DNA of 64,000 bases from Psychrobacter glacincola (GTDB taxonomy: Bacteria; Pseudomonadota; Gammaproteobacteria; Pseudomonadales; Moraxellaceae), in contig NZ_CAJGZK010000002.1 of the NCBI RefSeq assembly GCF_904846215.1, positions 1 to 64,000 of the forward strand, given 5' to 3'. Both the position numbers and the translations under genes were made by a program. The notes under the pieces are model-generated. The model was not told the DNA's origin. It made no database searches and was given only the letters and a program-made list of their open reading frames with translations. Positions 39,090 through 48,339 of this stretch are shown here, one piece after another. Position 1 is the stretch's first letter. Every line of letters starts with the position of its first letter.

Positions 39090-39233
39090 TATAATTGATC
39101 CACTTTTAAAAGAGTACAGCACTGCTGGGGTTAATTATTCGCAGCCTCTGTCGGCTAGCTACAGCAAGCAAGAAAAATTAGCCCCAGTAGTGCTTTATAA
39201 TATTTGTATTTCTTTTATTTAGGACTGACTATA
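39090..39233. repeat. TA-ended MITE-like repeat, C/D type (R8)
   Basis: It begins TATAATTGATCCACTTTTAA and ends ATTTAGGACTGACTATA. The inner arms ctgctggggttaat ... attagccccagtag pair. It is the same type as R2 and ends 57 bp before the symporter start, so it lies inside the promoter or leader region of that gene. Confidence 0.88.
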
Positions 39234-39290
39234 GTTTGGGAGAATACGTTTCAATCCAAATATTACTTATAACAATTGCGAGGTAGGAAT

Positions 39291-40961
39291 TTGAAAACTG
39301 AGTCATTGTTCCAATTTTCAGCATTAACCATTATTTTGCTATTACTGGCGTTTTATGGTGGTACTTACTTTCTGTCTTTATTAATAAAAAAAGATAAGGA
39401 GACGACCTCAGGTTTTATGGTCGCCGGTCACAACGTCGGTTTTGGTATGGGCGCTGCCAGTATGACCGCTACTTGGATTTGGGCGGCATCCTTTTATGCA
39501 GCTGCCACGTCCGGCTATAAGTATGGCGTCTCAGGACCACTGCATTATGGTTTTTGGGGTGCCTTAATGATTTTATTCATCTACCCTTTTGGGATGCGAT
39601 TTCGTGAACTTGCCCCTAATGGACATACCTTGGGTGAGCTTATTCACGCTCGCCATGGCTCATCAAGCCAATTAATTTTAGCCATATCTAACCTTATGGG
39701 CAGCTTAATTAGCTTGATGGTCAATTTTACCGCTGCTGGTGCATTGGTGTCAGTATTGTCACCTTTGTCATTCCAAACAGGGGTGATCATCGCCGGTGTC
39801 GGGGTGCTAAGCTATACCTTAACCTCTGGATTTCGTGCCTCTGTCTTTACCGATTTTGCTCAATTGGTCGCGTTAATGGCGATTGGTGTCGTCATCATTC
39901 CAGCGGTACTGTTTTCCATGGGTGGTCCTTCCGTCATGGTCAGCGGGCTTTCAAATCTAACCTTGCAGCAACAAGATTTTTTTTCGTCTGAAGCCTTTTT
40001 TCAGCAAGGTGCGCCTTATTTTGTCGCAGTATTGGCCTATGCTATTGGTAATCAAACCATTACTCAGCGTCTATTTGCCATCGATAAAACCAAGATTAAA
40101 GCGACCTTTATTACTGCTACTGTCGGCTATGCCGGTATTGTGATTGGTTTAGGTATGATTGGGCTGATGGCATTAACCATAGGTATTGAGCCGCTCAATG
40201 GTAATATGAATAATTTGATTCCGCAAATGGTCAGCACTTATCTGCATCCGGTATTCATCGCCTTATTCTTTATCTTAGTTATTGGTGCCCTGTCCTCAAC
40301 GGCTGATTCCGATTTATCAGCACTATCTACCATTATGATGGCTGACATTTATGGCAAGAATATTGCCAAAAAAGGCGGCGTAAACCCAAAAACCATGATG
40401 CTTGTCGGTCGAGGTACGATGATTGTCGCTACGGCTGCTGGATTGATTTTTGCCAGCTTTAAGCTCGATATTCTCGTGATGTTAGTCTTTGTCGGTGCAT
40501 TATGGGGTGCGATTGTCTTCCCAGTGATTGCCAGTGTGTTCTGGAATCGCGTGACCAATACTGCCTTTACCTCAGCCGTCATCGTCGGATTATTATTATT
40601 CTGTATCGCTCGCTTTGAGCTCATACCTATCATTGGCGTTACGGCGCTGTTTTTTGAAGTATTGGCAAGCGTTGGTGCTGCTGTGGTGATTGGACTGATG
40701 GTATTTGGCTTCTTGGGTCGAAAAATGGGTATGGCAGCTGCTGCAATCACTCTGGTACTGATGCTGATATTTGCCACCGGTTTCTTACGTCAATATATGG
40801 TGCTGCTTGCTTCACTGACCGCTTATGGTGCCAGTACAATCGTCTGCGTCATTATCAGCCTCATGAGCAACGAGCATTTTGACTTTGACCTTATTAAACA
40901 GCGCGTTGGCGACTATGACAATAAACCCAACATACCGCCGACAACCAACGTTCAAAACTAG
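39291..40961 (+). CDS. Sodium:solute symporter family transporter
   Basis: This inner-membrane symporter of 556 residues has about 13-14 membrane segments. Its early segment GFMVAGHNVGFGMGAASMTA and the later GALSSTADSDLSALSTIMMADIYG (in parts: SSTADSDLSALSTIMMADI) place it in the SSS family, in the branch near urea/DUR3-type transporters. I start at TTG 39291 (MKTESLFQFS) because GAGGTAGGAA sits directly upstream; a TTG at 39276 would add five residues without a site. A 44-residue membrane protein gene follows and is probably its small subunit. Substrate unknown. Confidence 0.85.
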   Translation: MKTESLFQFSALTIILLLLAFYGGTYFLSLLIKKDKETTSGFMVAGHNVGFGMGAASMTATWIWAASFYAAATSGYKYGVSGPLHYGFWGALMILFIYPFGMRFRELAPNGHTLGELIHARHGSSSQLILAISNLMGSLISLMVNFTAAGALVSVLSPLSFQTGVIIAGVGVLSYTLTSGFRASVFTDFAQLVALMAIGVVIIPAVLFSMGGPSVMVSGLSNLTLQQQDFFSSEAFFQQGAPYFVAVLAYAIGNQTITQRLFAIDKTKIKATFITATVGYAGIVIGLGMIGLMALTIGIEPLNGNMNNLIPQMVSTYLHPVFIALFFILVIGALSSTADSDLSALSTIMMADIYGKNIAKKGGVNPKTMMLVGRGTMIVATAAGLIFASFKLDILVMLVFVGALWGAIVFPVIASVFWNRVTNTAFTSAVIVGLLLFCIARFELIPIIGVTALFFEVLASVGAAVVIGLMVFGFLGRKMGMAAAAITLVLMLIFATGFLRQYMVLLASLTAYGASTIVCVIISLMSNEHFDFDLIKQRVGDYDNKPNIPPTTNVQN

Positions 40962-41051
40962 ATTTATATCTTATCGATGTTGTGATTACTTATTTTTCGT
41001 CATTTGCTTAATTCATCGTTAATTTTTAATAACTAAAATAAAGGAGTTCAC

Positions 41052-41186
41052 ATGGAAACCACATTTTTTTATGGGCTTTATGTCTTAATCTGGCCAGCAA
41101 TCACGTTAGGTGTGCTGATACTTATTTGTACCGCCACTTATAGAGATGTGAAAAAAGCCGTCCATAACAACAAAAACATCGTTTAG
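41052..41186 (+). CDS. Small membrane protein, putative transporter small subunit
   Basis: This 44-residue frame (METTFFYGLYVLIWPAITLG... to ...NNKNIV) has one hydrophobic helix (about residues 5-27) and a basic tail (RDVKKAVHNNK). AAAGGAG seven bases before the ATG is a strong ribosome site. It lies 90 bp after the symporter stop, on the same strand. Small one-helix subunits beside SSS and NSS transporters are a known arrangement in this group of bacteria, and this protein fits that description. Too short for standard ORF cut-offs. Confidence 0.8.
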   Translation: METTFFYGLYVLIWPAITLGVLILICTATYRDVKKAVHNNKNIV

Positions 41187-41399
41187 TGATTTTATTGAAA
41201 TAAGTTTATCGAAATATCGCTGTATTATTAATGAGTGAAAACTTAGCCATAATGCAGTGATAAGTGGTAGATATAGCATTTAAAGGTTATTTATCTATTG
41301 ATATGGCGATAAATACCCATAACCTGATAAATAATCTGCCTTTATGCGAAAAAGGACTTGTAATTTAACTTAATTTTGCTAATATAGGCATCCTTGATT

Positions 41400-41473
41400 G
41401 GCTGGGTGGCAGAGTGGTCATGCAGCGGACTGCAACTCCGTTAACGCCGGTTCGATTCCGACCTCAGCCTCCA
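41400..41473 (+). tRNA. tRNA-Cys (GCA)
   Basis: The 7 bp acceptor stem GGCTGGG pairs with CTCAGCC, followed by discriminator T and an encoded CCA. The anticodon loop ACTGCAACT gives anticodon GCA. The T arm GGTTCGATTCC is standard. The 74-base length and U73 fit cysteine. Confidence 0.96.
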
Positions 41474-41611
41474 ATTATTTAGGTCAAAATTATCTTAGTA
41501 TCGTATTAATTTTAGCTTGCTTTATTAATATAAATGCTTATAATAGCGACCACTATCTAACAAGTAAAATGCTTATTTATTAGCGCTTACTTAGCAGATA
41601 ATACAAGTTTT

Positions 41612-41698
41612 GCCCGGGTGGTGAAATTGGTAGACACAAGGGATTTAAAATCCCTCGCTAGTAATAGCGTGCCGGTTCAAGTCCGGCTCCGGGTACCA
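41612..41698 (+). tRNA. tRNA-Leu (UAA)
   Basis: This is an 87-base type II tRNA with a long variable arm (ctcgctagtaatagcgt). The acceptor stem GCCCGGG pairs with TCCGGGT (two G-U pairs), then A73 and encoded CCA. The anticodon loop ATTTAAAAT gives anticodon TAA. The integrase gene starts 142 bp downstream, so its 3' end is the likely integration target. Confidence 0.96.
41676..41698 (+). other. Probable island attachment site (left)
   Basis: Tyrosine recombinases of this family usually recombine at the 3' end of a tRNA gene, rebuilding the tRNA on insertion. The T-arm-to-CCA part of tRNA-Leu is therefore the likely att core. The matching copy at the far end is outside the window, so the exact core cannot be set. 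Confidence 0.45.
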
Positions 41699-41731
41699 TT
41701 ATATAGTCCTATACTACCTTATAGAACAGCT

Positions 41732-41755
41732 AAAGCCCCTGATATCAGGGGCTTT
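41732..41755 (+). terminator. Terminator after tRNA-Leu
   Basis: A perfect palindrome with arms aaagcccctgat and atcaggggcttt, followed by gttgt, lies 33 bp after the tRNA. The T tail is partly broken. Confidence 0.75.
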
Positions 41756-41810
41756 GTTGTATCTAGCGTTCCATACCGTCCTATGAATCTATTCTAATCC
41801 ATGCATCTGA

Positions 41811-41847
41811 TGTACACTACTATGTACACTGGTTTTTAAATGTACAT
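41811..41847. promoter_or_regulatory. Three TGTACA repeats before the integrase gene
   Basis: TGTACA, itself a palindrome, occurs at 41811, 41823 and 41841, spaced 12 and 18 bases, directly upstream of and overlapping the integrase start. Such iterated sites often bind a repressor or excisionase, or serve as recombinase arm sites. No direct evidence selects one of these. Confidence 0.45.
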
Positions 41848-43222
41848 TGGGGTATCAGTCATGGAACAGCGTAAACCCATCAGCTCCGATAGGAGCATCA
41901 GTAGTCATAAAGCTGAAGACAAAGAATACTTGGTTCCTGTCAAAGGATGTCCCAAGCTGTATCTAATGGTTAGACCAAACAGCACCAAATCTTGGGTCTA
42001 TCGCTACCTATCCCCTACTTACTCAAAAAACCGAAGGCTTTCCTTTGGTGTTTATCCAAACGTCTCGTTCGCTCGCGCCTGTGATATTTGGCGAGAGAAT
42101 GAAGACGTCATTACTAAAGGCCTAGATCCAAAAGAGTATCGTGAAGAAATAAAACAAAGTCTTGTTAGAAAAACTAAAAATTCTTTTAATCACTTTGCTT
42201 GGGAGTACTTCGATACTCTTGAACAAACTCAAAAAGGTAACACTTTAATTCGTAAGAAAGGGCGCTTAGAGCTTATATGCTCCTACATAGGTAATGAGCC
42301 AATTAGTGAAATTGGCTCTCCTAGAATGCTTGAAGTGCTTTTAGATATTCAAGCTAAGTCTTTAAATAAAGACGACAAGCCTACTGATAAGGCTGAACGC
42401 TGTGCAGGTATCGCTAGTGACGTATTTGTGTACGCTGGTGCTCGTGGGTTTTGTAGTAGCAACCCTGCGGCGCTTATTAAAAGCCAATTAGCTAAATCTA
42501 GTTATGGTCATCGTCCAGCTGTTACCAAGCCGAAAGACTTAGCCAAGTTACTGCGAGCCATTGAAACAGTAGAAGGGGATTTGAATACGATCAACTCCCT
42601 TAGGCTATTAGCTTTAATCTTTGTTCGTAATGGCGATCTACGACGGATGAGATGGTCAGATTTGGACCTAGAGACTAGCAGATGGCAGTTTAAACCTTTA
42701 AAGGGACAAGGCAAAGTAAACATGGTTAAAGATATGGTTGTCCCCCTACCGAGTCAAGCAGTAGCAATATTACGTAAGCAGCAAAAGATTAATGGTCACA
42801 CCGAATATGTCTTTTTTAGCGAAACGGCAAAAAAGCATCAGATCATATCAGATGCTACTGCTAATAATCGCTTACACGATTTGGGCTATCAAAATATACA
42901 TTGTGTACATGGCTTTAGAGCGACTGCAAAGACCATCATGCAAGAGCAGCTCAAGTACCCTCTCTTGCTTGTGGAGATGGCATTAGGACATACCACTAAA
43001 GATCCTAACGGAACGGCTTACGGACGATTTGATTACGTTGACGATCGTAGTGATATGATGCAAAAATGGGCGGACTACTTAGATGCTTTACGGGAAGGTA
43101 GAGATATGGCAGAGTTTAAAGCAGATGCACAAAGTAAGGCTAATCCTCCTACCCAGCTGCAAGCATTAATTGGCCAGCTTGGAGAGGATAAAGTATTAGA
43201 ACTATTAAGAAACAAGGAATAG
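41840..43222 (+). CDS. Tyrosine recombinase (island integrase)
   Basis: This 460-residue integrase inserts and excises the island at tRNA-Leu. The N-terminal DUF4102-type arm-binding domain spans about 28-105 (YRYLSPTYSKNRRLSFGVYP). Catalytic residues fit the Arg-His-Arg-His-Tyr set: Arg268 (GDLRRMRW), His357 and Arg360 (HGFR), His384 (LGH) and the nucleophile Tyr394 (AYGRFDY). The frame opens at ATG 41840; ATG 41861 (MEQRKPI) is an alternative, and neither has a strong ribosome site. All catalytic residues are present, so the enzyme may be active. Confidence 0.93.
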   Translation: MYIGVSVMEQRKPISSDRSISSHKAEDKEYLVPVKGCPKLYLMVRPNSTKSWVYRYLSPTYSKNRRLSFGVYPNVSFARACDIWRENEDVITKGLDPKEYREEIKQSLVRKTKNSFNHFAWEYFDTLEQTQKGNTLIRKKGRLELICSYIGNEPISEIGSPRMLEVLLDIQAKSLNKDDKPTDKAERCAGIASDVFVYAGARGFCSSNPAALIKSQLAKSSYGHRPAVTKPKDLAKLLRAIETVEGDLNTINSLRLLALIFVRNGDLRRMRWSDLDLETSRWQFKPLKGQGKVNMVKDMVVPLPSQAVAILRKQQKINGHTEYVFFSETAKKHQIISDATANNRLHDLGYQNIHCVHGFRATAKTIMQEQLKYPLLLVEMALGHTTKDPNGTAYGRFDYVDDRSDMMQKWADYLDALREGRDMAEFKADAQSKANPPTQLQALIGQLGEDKVLELLRNKE

Positions 43223-43349
43223 TATTTTCATGTCTAAATAGATTGAAAAACACACTATATTTAAAAAATGCCTTTTTAGTATATATATATTCAGTCTTTT
43301 ATAAATAAGATACAATACTTTTAAAATAAGCGAAGTGGCAGAAGAATAC

Positions 43350-43976
43350 ATGACCTATTCAGCATAAATAAAGACATGAGCATTCGTCAGGCTTATACTT
43401 TCTACAATATAAGTAAAACTACATTACAACGCTGGCTGAAAAACCCAAGCATCAAACAAACTCGGGATAAGCCACCAAGTAAAATACCTAATGAAGCATT
43501 ACTGAAAGATGTGGAGCAGTATCCAGACGATTACATGTATGAACGCGCAAATCGTTTAGGTTGTAGTAAATCAGGTATTGAATCGGCTTTAAAACGACTT
43601 GGTATCAGTCAAAAAAAGACATTGGAACATCCAAAAGCTTGCCCAGCAAAGAGAGCTAAATACCTAAGTAAACTTAACGACTTCATCACTCAAAGATTTG
43701 CTATTGTATACATGGATGAAAGTGACTTTCGTGATGGATAATGCAAGTTTCCATAAACGAGTGCAGAGGTTGCTGAATAGGCATGGGCATCGACTATTAT
43801 TTCTACCACCCTATAGTTATAATCTAAATCCCATCGAAAAAAAGTGGGCTCAGGCAAAGTTTCTGCGCCAAGGCTGGATGGAGAATGATTTGCCCAAACT
43901 GTTTCGCAATATGGGCTGTTGCAGTTTTATTGTAGATTCACCATATTTTAGTGCTTTAAATTCCGTAAAATACTAA
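43350..43976 (+). pseudogene. Decayed IS630-family transposase
   Basis: The remnant starts MTYSA then a stop (the intact relative at 61.8 kb starts MTYSLDFRM), then the helix-turn-helix part continues in another frame from 43376 (AYTFYNISKTTLQRWLKN). It runs in one frame through ISQKKTLEHPKACP (over an A7 tract at 43611-43617) to IVYMDES. About 80 catalytic-core residues are then missing, and the frame resumes at VMDNASFHKR to NPIEKKWAQAKFLRQGWMEN. Both frameshift and internal deletion make it inactive. I find no clear terminal repeats around it. Confidence 0.88.
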
Positions 43977-43981
43977 AACAT

Positions 43982-44009
43982 AAGAGAGCCCTCTAGAGGG
44001 CTCTCTTAT
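43982..44009. terminator. Symmetric hairpin between transposase remnant and exported-protein operon
   Basis: A perfect palindrome aagagagccctctagagggc tctctt lies 69 bp beyond the last gene of the minus-strand operon 44078-48339. The A/T tails on both sides are short but suit a bidirectional terminator. Confidence 0.75.
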
Positions 44010-44077
44010 TTCTTTGAATGACTTAATCATCATTTACAATTTTGATTGTATTTAAGATTTAACCTAAATTAATCTTT

Positions 44078-44770
44078 TTAAATATCACTCAGTACTTTTG
44101 GTTTATCTGATGAACTTGTCGGCATTTTGAATTCAATACCAGCCTTTTTAAATAGTTTTGGATATTCCACCAAAGCCATCGTTGAATTTTTAGCAATACC
44201 AGTGATATCTCCGACCACACCTTTAGCCTCAACTAAAGACATTCCTGTATTGGTCAAGCTTTTCGGATTTGCTATTAAACTCGTACCTACTTGTTTAGCG
44301 CCTATCGCCAATTCACGAGCGGTTAAACTTGCGATTACAAAGTTTCTTGCAGAGTCCAACAAATGCTGCTTCTGCTCCACATTCAATGCTGATAGCTTAG
44401 CGACTGTTCCGGCTTCATCTTTTTGAGAGGCTTCTAAAACAGCATTAGACAACACTACAATTTGTTTTTGAATTGCTTGTTGTTCTTTAGGATCAGAGGT
44501 CGTTTTCAGACTTTTCTGTTTTGCTTTTAATTCATCTGAATCTTGTTTACTTGCGAGTAACGAAGCTAAAGCAGTACGGCTCTGAGTAAACATTGCATTG
44601 GTTGCTTTAGCCTGCGTGAAGAAACCATTGATATCCATATTTGAAGAAGATACGCCAGTAACAGATTCAGATAATGACGATGCCATCTTACTCAGCGACC
44701 CAAAACCTGCATAGACGCTTGATGCTCCCATTGAAGCCGCTATTGCTAAAACAATTGCAATTTTTTTCAT
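44078..44770 (-). CDS. Exported helical protein, third gene of an unknown operon
   Basis: This 230-residue protein has a clear signal peptide (MKKIAIVLAIAASMGASSVYA, cleavage before GFGSL). The mature part is predicted mostly helical, rich in Ser, Ala, Lys and Thr and without cysteine. It ends in a charged tail. I do not recognise a family. It lies 12 bp after the 686-residue protein gene, so the three genes (501, 686 and 230 residues) form one unit. All three carry signal peptides, suggesting they act together in the periplasm or at the cell surface. A hairpin terminator lies downstream. Confidence 0.85.
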   Translation of the reverse strand: MKKIAIVLAIAASMGASSVYAGFGSLSKMASSLSESVTGVSSSNMDINGFFTQAKATNAMFTQSRTALASLLASKQDSDELKAKQKSLKTTSDPKEQQAIQKQIVVLSNAVLEASQKDEAGTVAKLSALNVEQKQHLLDSARNFVIASLTARELAIGAKQVGTSLIANPKSLTNTGMSLVEAKGVVGDITGIAKNSTMALVEYPKLFKKAGIEFKMPTSSSDKPKVLSDI

Positions 44771-44782
44771 ACCTTGTTATCC

Positions 44783-46843
44783 CTATTGTGAAGAATCGGC
44801 TTTTTGCACGATTTGATTTAAAATTTTTGGTAAAGCCTCAAACATCTGAATGTTATACATTTCGTGACGATGCTGATGATCTATACCCTTTAATGCGATT
44901 TCTTGTTGCAAACCATAAGCCCCTATTTTTTCAGACTTTTGGTTGAATATGCGTGCACCACTGGCCATAACCAATGTGGCGTCACAATTACTTTTGTCTG
45001 CATTACATTTAATACTGTCTTGTTTCACTTCAATCTTAATTACTGGCTGTAAACATTTATCTGTTGGAATATAAAAGTTAGCTTTCATATCTTTTTTAAA
45101 CCCAGCATTTTCAGTCATAGCAATGACTGAATCTTTCAGTAGAGTCTGTCCTTTAAAGCCAGAACCTGTCGCATAAAATGGTCGTTTCGACTGACTGGCA
45201 AAAGCGTGGTAAATCAAAGGACCAAAACCATAAAATGGCACTTCACCGACTTGCTCGGTATGTAAGCTTGGACATAAAACACGCGATTGCTTCGAGTCAC
45301 CCACTGGAGCAGAACTATCAAGCAAAATCCTGTCTCCAGAACGCACGGGTAAACGATCACTGCTGTTGACAGGGAAATCTAATTGCGCTGTAACTTTCGC
45401 ACCTTGACGTTCCAAAATAGTCGCTTCCCATGTCGGAATCAGAATATTACGTCCTGCTGCCTTATCTGAATGATAAACATGGACTTTCATTCCGGTACTT
45501 AAGCGTTCCCCCGCATCATCAATGGTAATGTTATGACCACTTGAACTCGAGACTTTTAAATCAGAACGAGTAAATTGAATCCCTTTTTGAAATTGTTGAC
45601 CTAATTTCAAAAGTGCATTTTTCAATACAACTTCTTTACGTGCCTCTAGAGAAAACCCCATTCCTTCTGAAATCACGTCTTTAATATCATCTGTTGCATG
45701 TGCTGAGTAGATCACTCGACCAGAACGATCAATCATTTCAGCAAAAACTTCACTATGGAGAACTTGTTGCTGAGTTATTTTCCCAATCTGCTGTTGATAA
45801 GCAATGACAGGAATGACATTAATCCGAATAAAAAATTCAGGTAACTCACGTTGGTTAATGTCTTCACTTTGCGCTAATGCAGTCTGTTCACTAACACTTT
45901 GTGCCATAGCACTATAACGTCGATTGACTGGAGTCAAAGTAAATGAGGCTTGCTCACCTACTGCATCAGAAAAGATTTGCTCAATTAAATCTTTTGATTC
46001 GCCTTGATAAGTCAGTACATCAACCACTAATGCTTTAGGCTTATTTATAGCCTGACGTGTATTGGTTGATACTTTACTAAAGCGCTTACTACGACCCTGC
46101 ATCAATATTGGCACTGCCACAGCATAATCACTGTCCGCATGTACCACACGAATCAAATCGCCATCTATTGAACTCAGCTCATCTTGTGCTGCGATCCCTT
46201 GCTTAAAGCCTTTATCTAGAACCAAATAAGATTTCCACCGATCAATCACTTGGGTCTCAGTTTCAGAGATTTTAAGTTTCGATTTTAATTCTTCAGTCAC
46301 TTGCTTAGTCAATGTCAACAAAGTACTTTGAAATTTCTGTTTAATGGCTGTTTTTGTTGTAGTGGAATCAATTTCAGTAGTAAGTACCTGAATCGGTTGC
46401 GACAACGTGGCACTGTCACTATAAATGACCTCGCCCGACAACACGTTAGTGAGTTTTAAACTTAAAGTGACTGGCAGAAAAATTTCTGCTGTCGAATCCT
46501 TCTTTACAATGTATTCACTCGCGCGTAACACTTCTAGAGATGCTATATAAGTACGATTTTTAGTTTTTTGCGAAATAGTATCGACAACTTGTTCACCGAA
46601 ACTTTGTTTTAAACCTTGTACAAAAAATTGCTCGGTTTGTTTACGCATGACTTCATTGTCAATCGCTTGACTGAAATCACACACAATAGAAGAACCATTC
46701 GCTTCATATTTGCTAGGATCGGTACGACAACCTTGCTCCAATCCAAAAATACCTTTCGATGGGTAGATTTGAATATTCGCATTTGCCCATGCTGAAACAA
46801 GCATCGGCATAGCAAAACATAAGACTTTGAATGTTATGTGCAC
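44783..46843 (-). CDS. Large exported protein, second gene of an unknown operon
   Basis: This 686-residue protein has a signal peptide (about 1-22, ending AWANA). The part after it (residues 23-190) carries one Cys pair. The middle (about 205-250 and 430-520) includes two segments that look like small beta-barrel modules: GFKQGIAAQDELSSIDGDLI with VVHADSDYAVAVP, and GERLSTGMKVHVYHSDK with EATILERQGAKVTAQL. These resemble the C-terminal domain of the flagellar protein FlgT. A Cys-rich C-terminal region (about 530-640) has five or so cysteines. Its start overlaps the end of the upstream gene by 10 bp. Function unknown. Confidence 0.85.
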   Translation of the reverse strand: MHITFKVLCFAMPMLVSAWANANIQIYPSKGIFGLEQGCRTDPSKYEANGSSIVCDFSQAIDNEVMRKQTEQFFVQGLKQSFGEQVVDTISQKTKNRTYIASLEVLRASEYIVKKDSTAEIFLPVTLSLKLTNVLSGEVIYSDSATLSQPIQVLTTEIDSTTTKTAIKQKFQSTLLTLTKQVTEELKSKLKISETETQVIDRWKSYLVLDKGFKQGIAAQDELSSIDGDLIRVVHADSDYAVAVPILMQGRSKRFSKVSTNTRQAINKPKALVVDVLTYQGESKDLIEQIFSDAVGEQASFTLTPVNRRYSAMAQSVSEQTALAQSEDINQRELPEFFIRINVIPVIAYQQQIGKITQQQVLHSEVFAEMIDRSGRVIYSAHATDDIKDVISEGMGFSLEARKEVVLKNALLKLGQQFQKGIQFTRSDLKVSSSSGHNITIDDAGERLSTGMKVHVYHSDKAAGRNILIPTWEATILERQGAKVTAQLDFPVNSSDRLPVRSGDRILLDSSAPVGDSKQSRVLCPSLHTEQVGEVPFYGFGPLIYHAFASQSKRPFYATGSGFKGQTLLKDSVIAMTENAGFKKDMKANFYIPTDKCLQPVIKIEVKQDSIKCNADKSNCDATLVMASGARIFNQKSEKIGAYGLQQEIALKGIDHQHRHEMYNIQMFEALPKILNQIVQKADSSQ

Positions 46844-48339
46844 TGTGTACCACCGATGCAGAGTGTGATCGTATTTCCAGCTAGTAATCGCTCGGCGCTT
46901 GATAACGTTGGGCTTACTTTACGTAGCGCTTTAGCCAATTCTGCACTAATTGGCTTTTCACTCTTATAGGTCATGGTCATTTCAACCAATTTGCCGTCTT
47001 GAGTGCGAATATCGATATTTTCTGCGCCATCCATTTCATCTAAGGCAATATACAGATCATCCCCTAGACGTGAAGAAACATTACCAGAAACACTTTTCAC
47101 AAAAATGGTAATTTCCTTACCGTACATAGAGCGATTTTTTGCATAACCTAAAATCTGTGGTCCAACTTGGCTAACTGCTAATTCACCTAGTTTCTTTGCT
47201 ACATTGGTACGGCATGAATCTGTGGTCGCACCTGTCGATGACTCTGTACGAGTTTCCCCGCCCATTAAAGTCGAATCATCTACTGAATAAATTTTAAAAC
47301 TTACCGCACCATCGCAGACAAATTGACCCGTGGCACTGGAACGACCACGATCATAAATATAAGAGCTACCAGCCATAAACCAGTCCGCTTTTTCTTTACG
47401 CGCCGCGATTACTAGCTTATTAAGCTCTACATCACTCATTAGTTGTTGAATCGTCATACTACGACCATTTAAATACTGACTTCTGAAACGGTCAGAGTCG
47501 AGCAACCGCAAATCATAACGAGAGGCAGAACTTGCAATTGAATTTAATGTTTGATTATTACGCTCAGCTTTAGTACTTGGTGTTTGATATTCCACATATT
47601 TCACAAAACTTTGGATATCCTTCTGACTTTCAGATTGGCTATATTTTGCCGACTCACTGGCATTGTAGCTACTTGAGGATGCTGATTTACCTGAATTATT
47701 ATGGCTTGATGAGCGGGCAGCAACACCTACACCAGCCCCATAATAATTATCATAGGCATAACCTGCTGCGGCAGCCGAGCGTCCTTTTGATGAATAAGAA
47801 TCTGACGCACTGGCTTTAGCACTTTCACTAGCTTTGTAACTTGCATCTTCATCATAGCTATAGCTACGATCTGAAAAATAAGAAGTAAATTCTTTAACTG
47901 GCTTAGAGTTATCTTTTGGTACGCCGAAGTATTCGTCCATCACAATCATAATCGGACTGGTTCGACTATTTTTCTTTGCCAATCCTAAATCATTAAGAAT
48001 TGAACGAAATTCTTGGTCATCCATTTCCAGACTAACTTGAGTGACTAATTCATTGTTGCTGTTGGTACTACTGCCTCGGTTTAGCACATAGTTGCTGTCA
48101 ACTTGTTTTACAATGTCATTTAAGTATTGATTCGCTTCATTCATCGCCTGCGGACCATTAATACGCTTAATGAGAGCAATGACAGCATCAGTTTTTGCAT
48201 TGTTGTAGGCTTGATTACGTGTGCCATTCAGATCTTTTTTAATAATAGGTGTAGCACCTTCTCCATTCACTTTAATAATTTCAGCATTACTAACTTGAAC
48301 AGCCAACAAACACAAAAGTGTCAATATAGCCTTTTTCAT
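46834..48339 (-). CDS. Exported protein with FlgT-N-like start, first gene of an unknown operon
   Basis: This 501-residue protein has a signal peptide (about 1-19, ending VSNAE). Residues about 20-115 (GTRNQAYNNAKTDAVIALIK and the following helix and strands) resemble the N-terminal domain of FlgT-like proteins. A Ser/Tyr/Ala-rich low-complexity stretch (about 165-245) links to a second domain (about 255-400, with KADWFMAGSSYIYDRGRSSA) that resembles TolB/CsgG-type periplasmic domains. The end has a Cys pair (LCIGGTQC). The resemblances are by eye and weak. No flagellar or curli genes are nearby. Transcribed leftward from a promoter in the 48340-48640 gap. Confidence 0.85.
   Translation of the reverse strand: MKKAILTLLCLLAVQVSNAEIIKVNGEGATPIIKKDLNGTRNQAYNNAKTDAVIALIKRINGPQAMNEANQYLNDIVKQVDSNYVLNRGSSTNSNNELVTQVSLEMDDQEFRSILNDLGLAKKNSRTSPIMIVMDEYFGVPKDNSKPVKEFTSYFSDRSYSYDEDASYKASESAKASASDSYSSKGRSAAAAGYAYDNYYGAGVGVAARSSSHNNSGKSASSSSYNASESAKYSQSESQKDIQSFVKYVEYQTPSTKAERNNQTLNSIASSASRYDLRLLDSDRFRSQYLNGRSMTIQQLMSDVELNKLVIAARKEKADWFMAGSSYIYDRGRSSATGQFVCDGAVSFKIYSVDDSTLMGGETRTESSTGATTDSCRTNVAKKLGELAVSQVGPQILGYAKNRSMYGKEITIFVKSVSGNVSSRLGDDLYIALDEMDGAENIDIRTQDGKLVEMTMTYKSEKPISAELAKALRKVSPTLSSAERLLAGNTITLCIGGTQCT

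Noticed and set aside
7713-39233. Dispersed palindromic repeats considered as a CRISPR array
   Set aside because: Copies are 130-145 bp, kilobases apart, palindromic and TA-ended, with no regular spacers and no cas genes in the window.
44078-48339. Exported operon considered as a curli or flagellar locus
   Set aside because: No curlin, CsgE/F, flagellin or other flagellar genes lie nearby; the CsgG and FlgT resemblances are limited to parts of the proteins.
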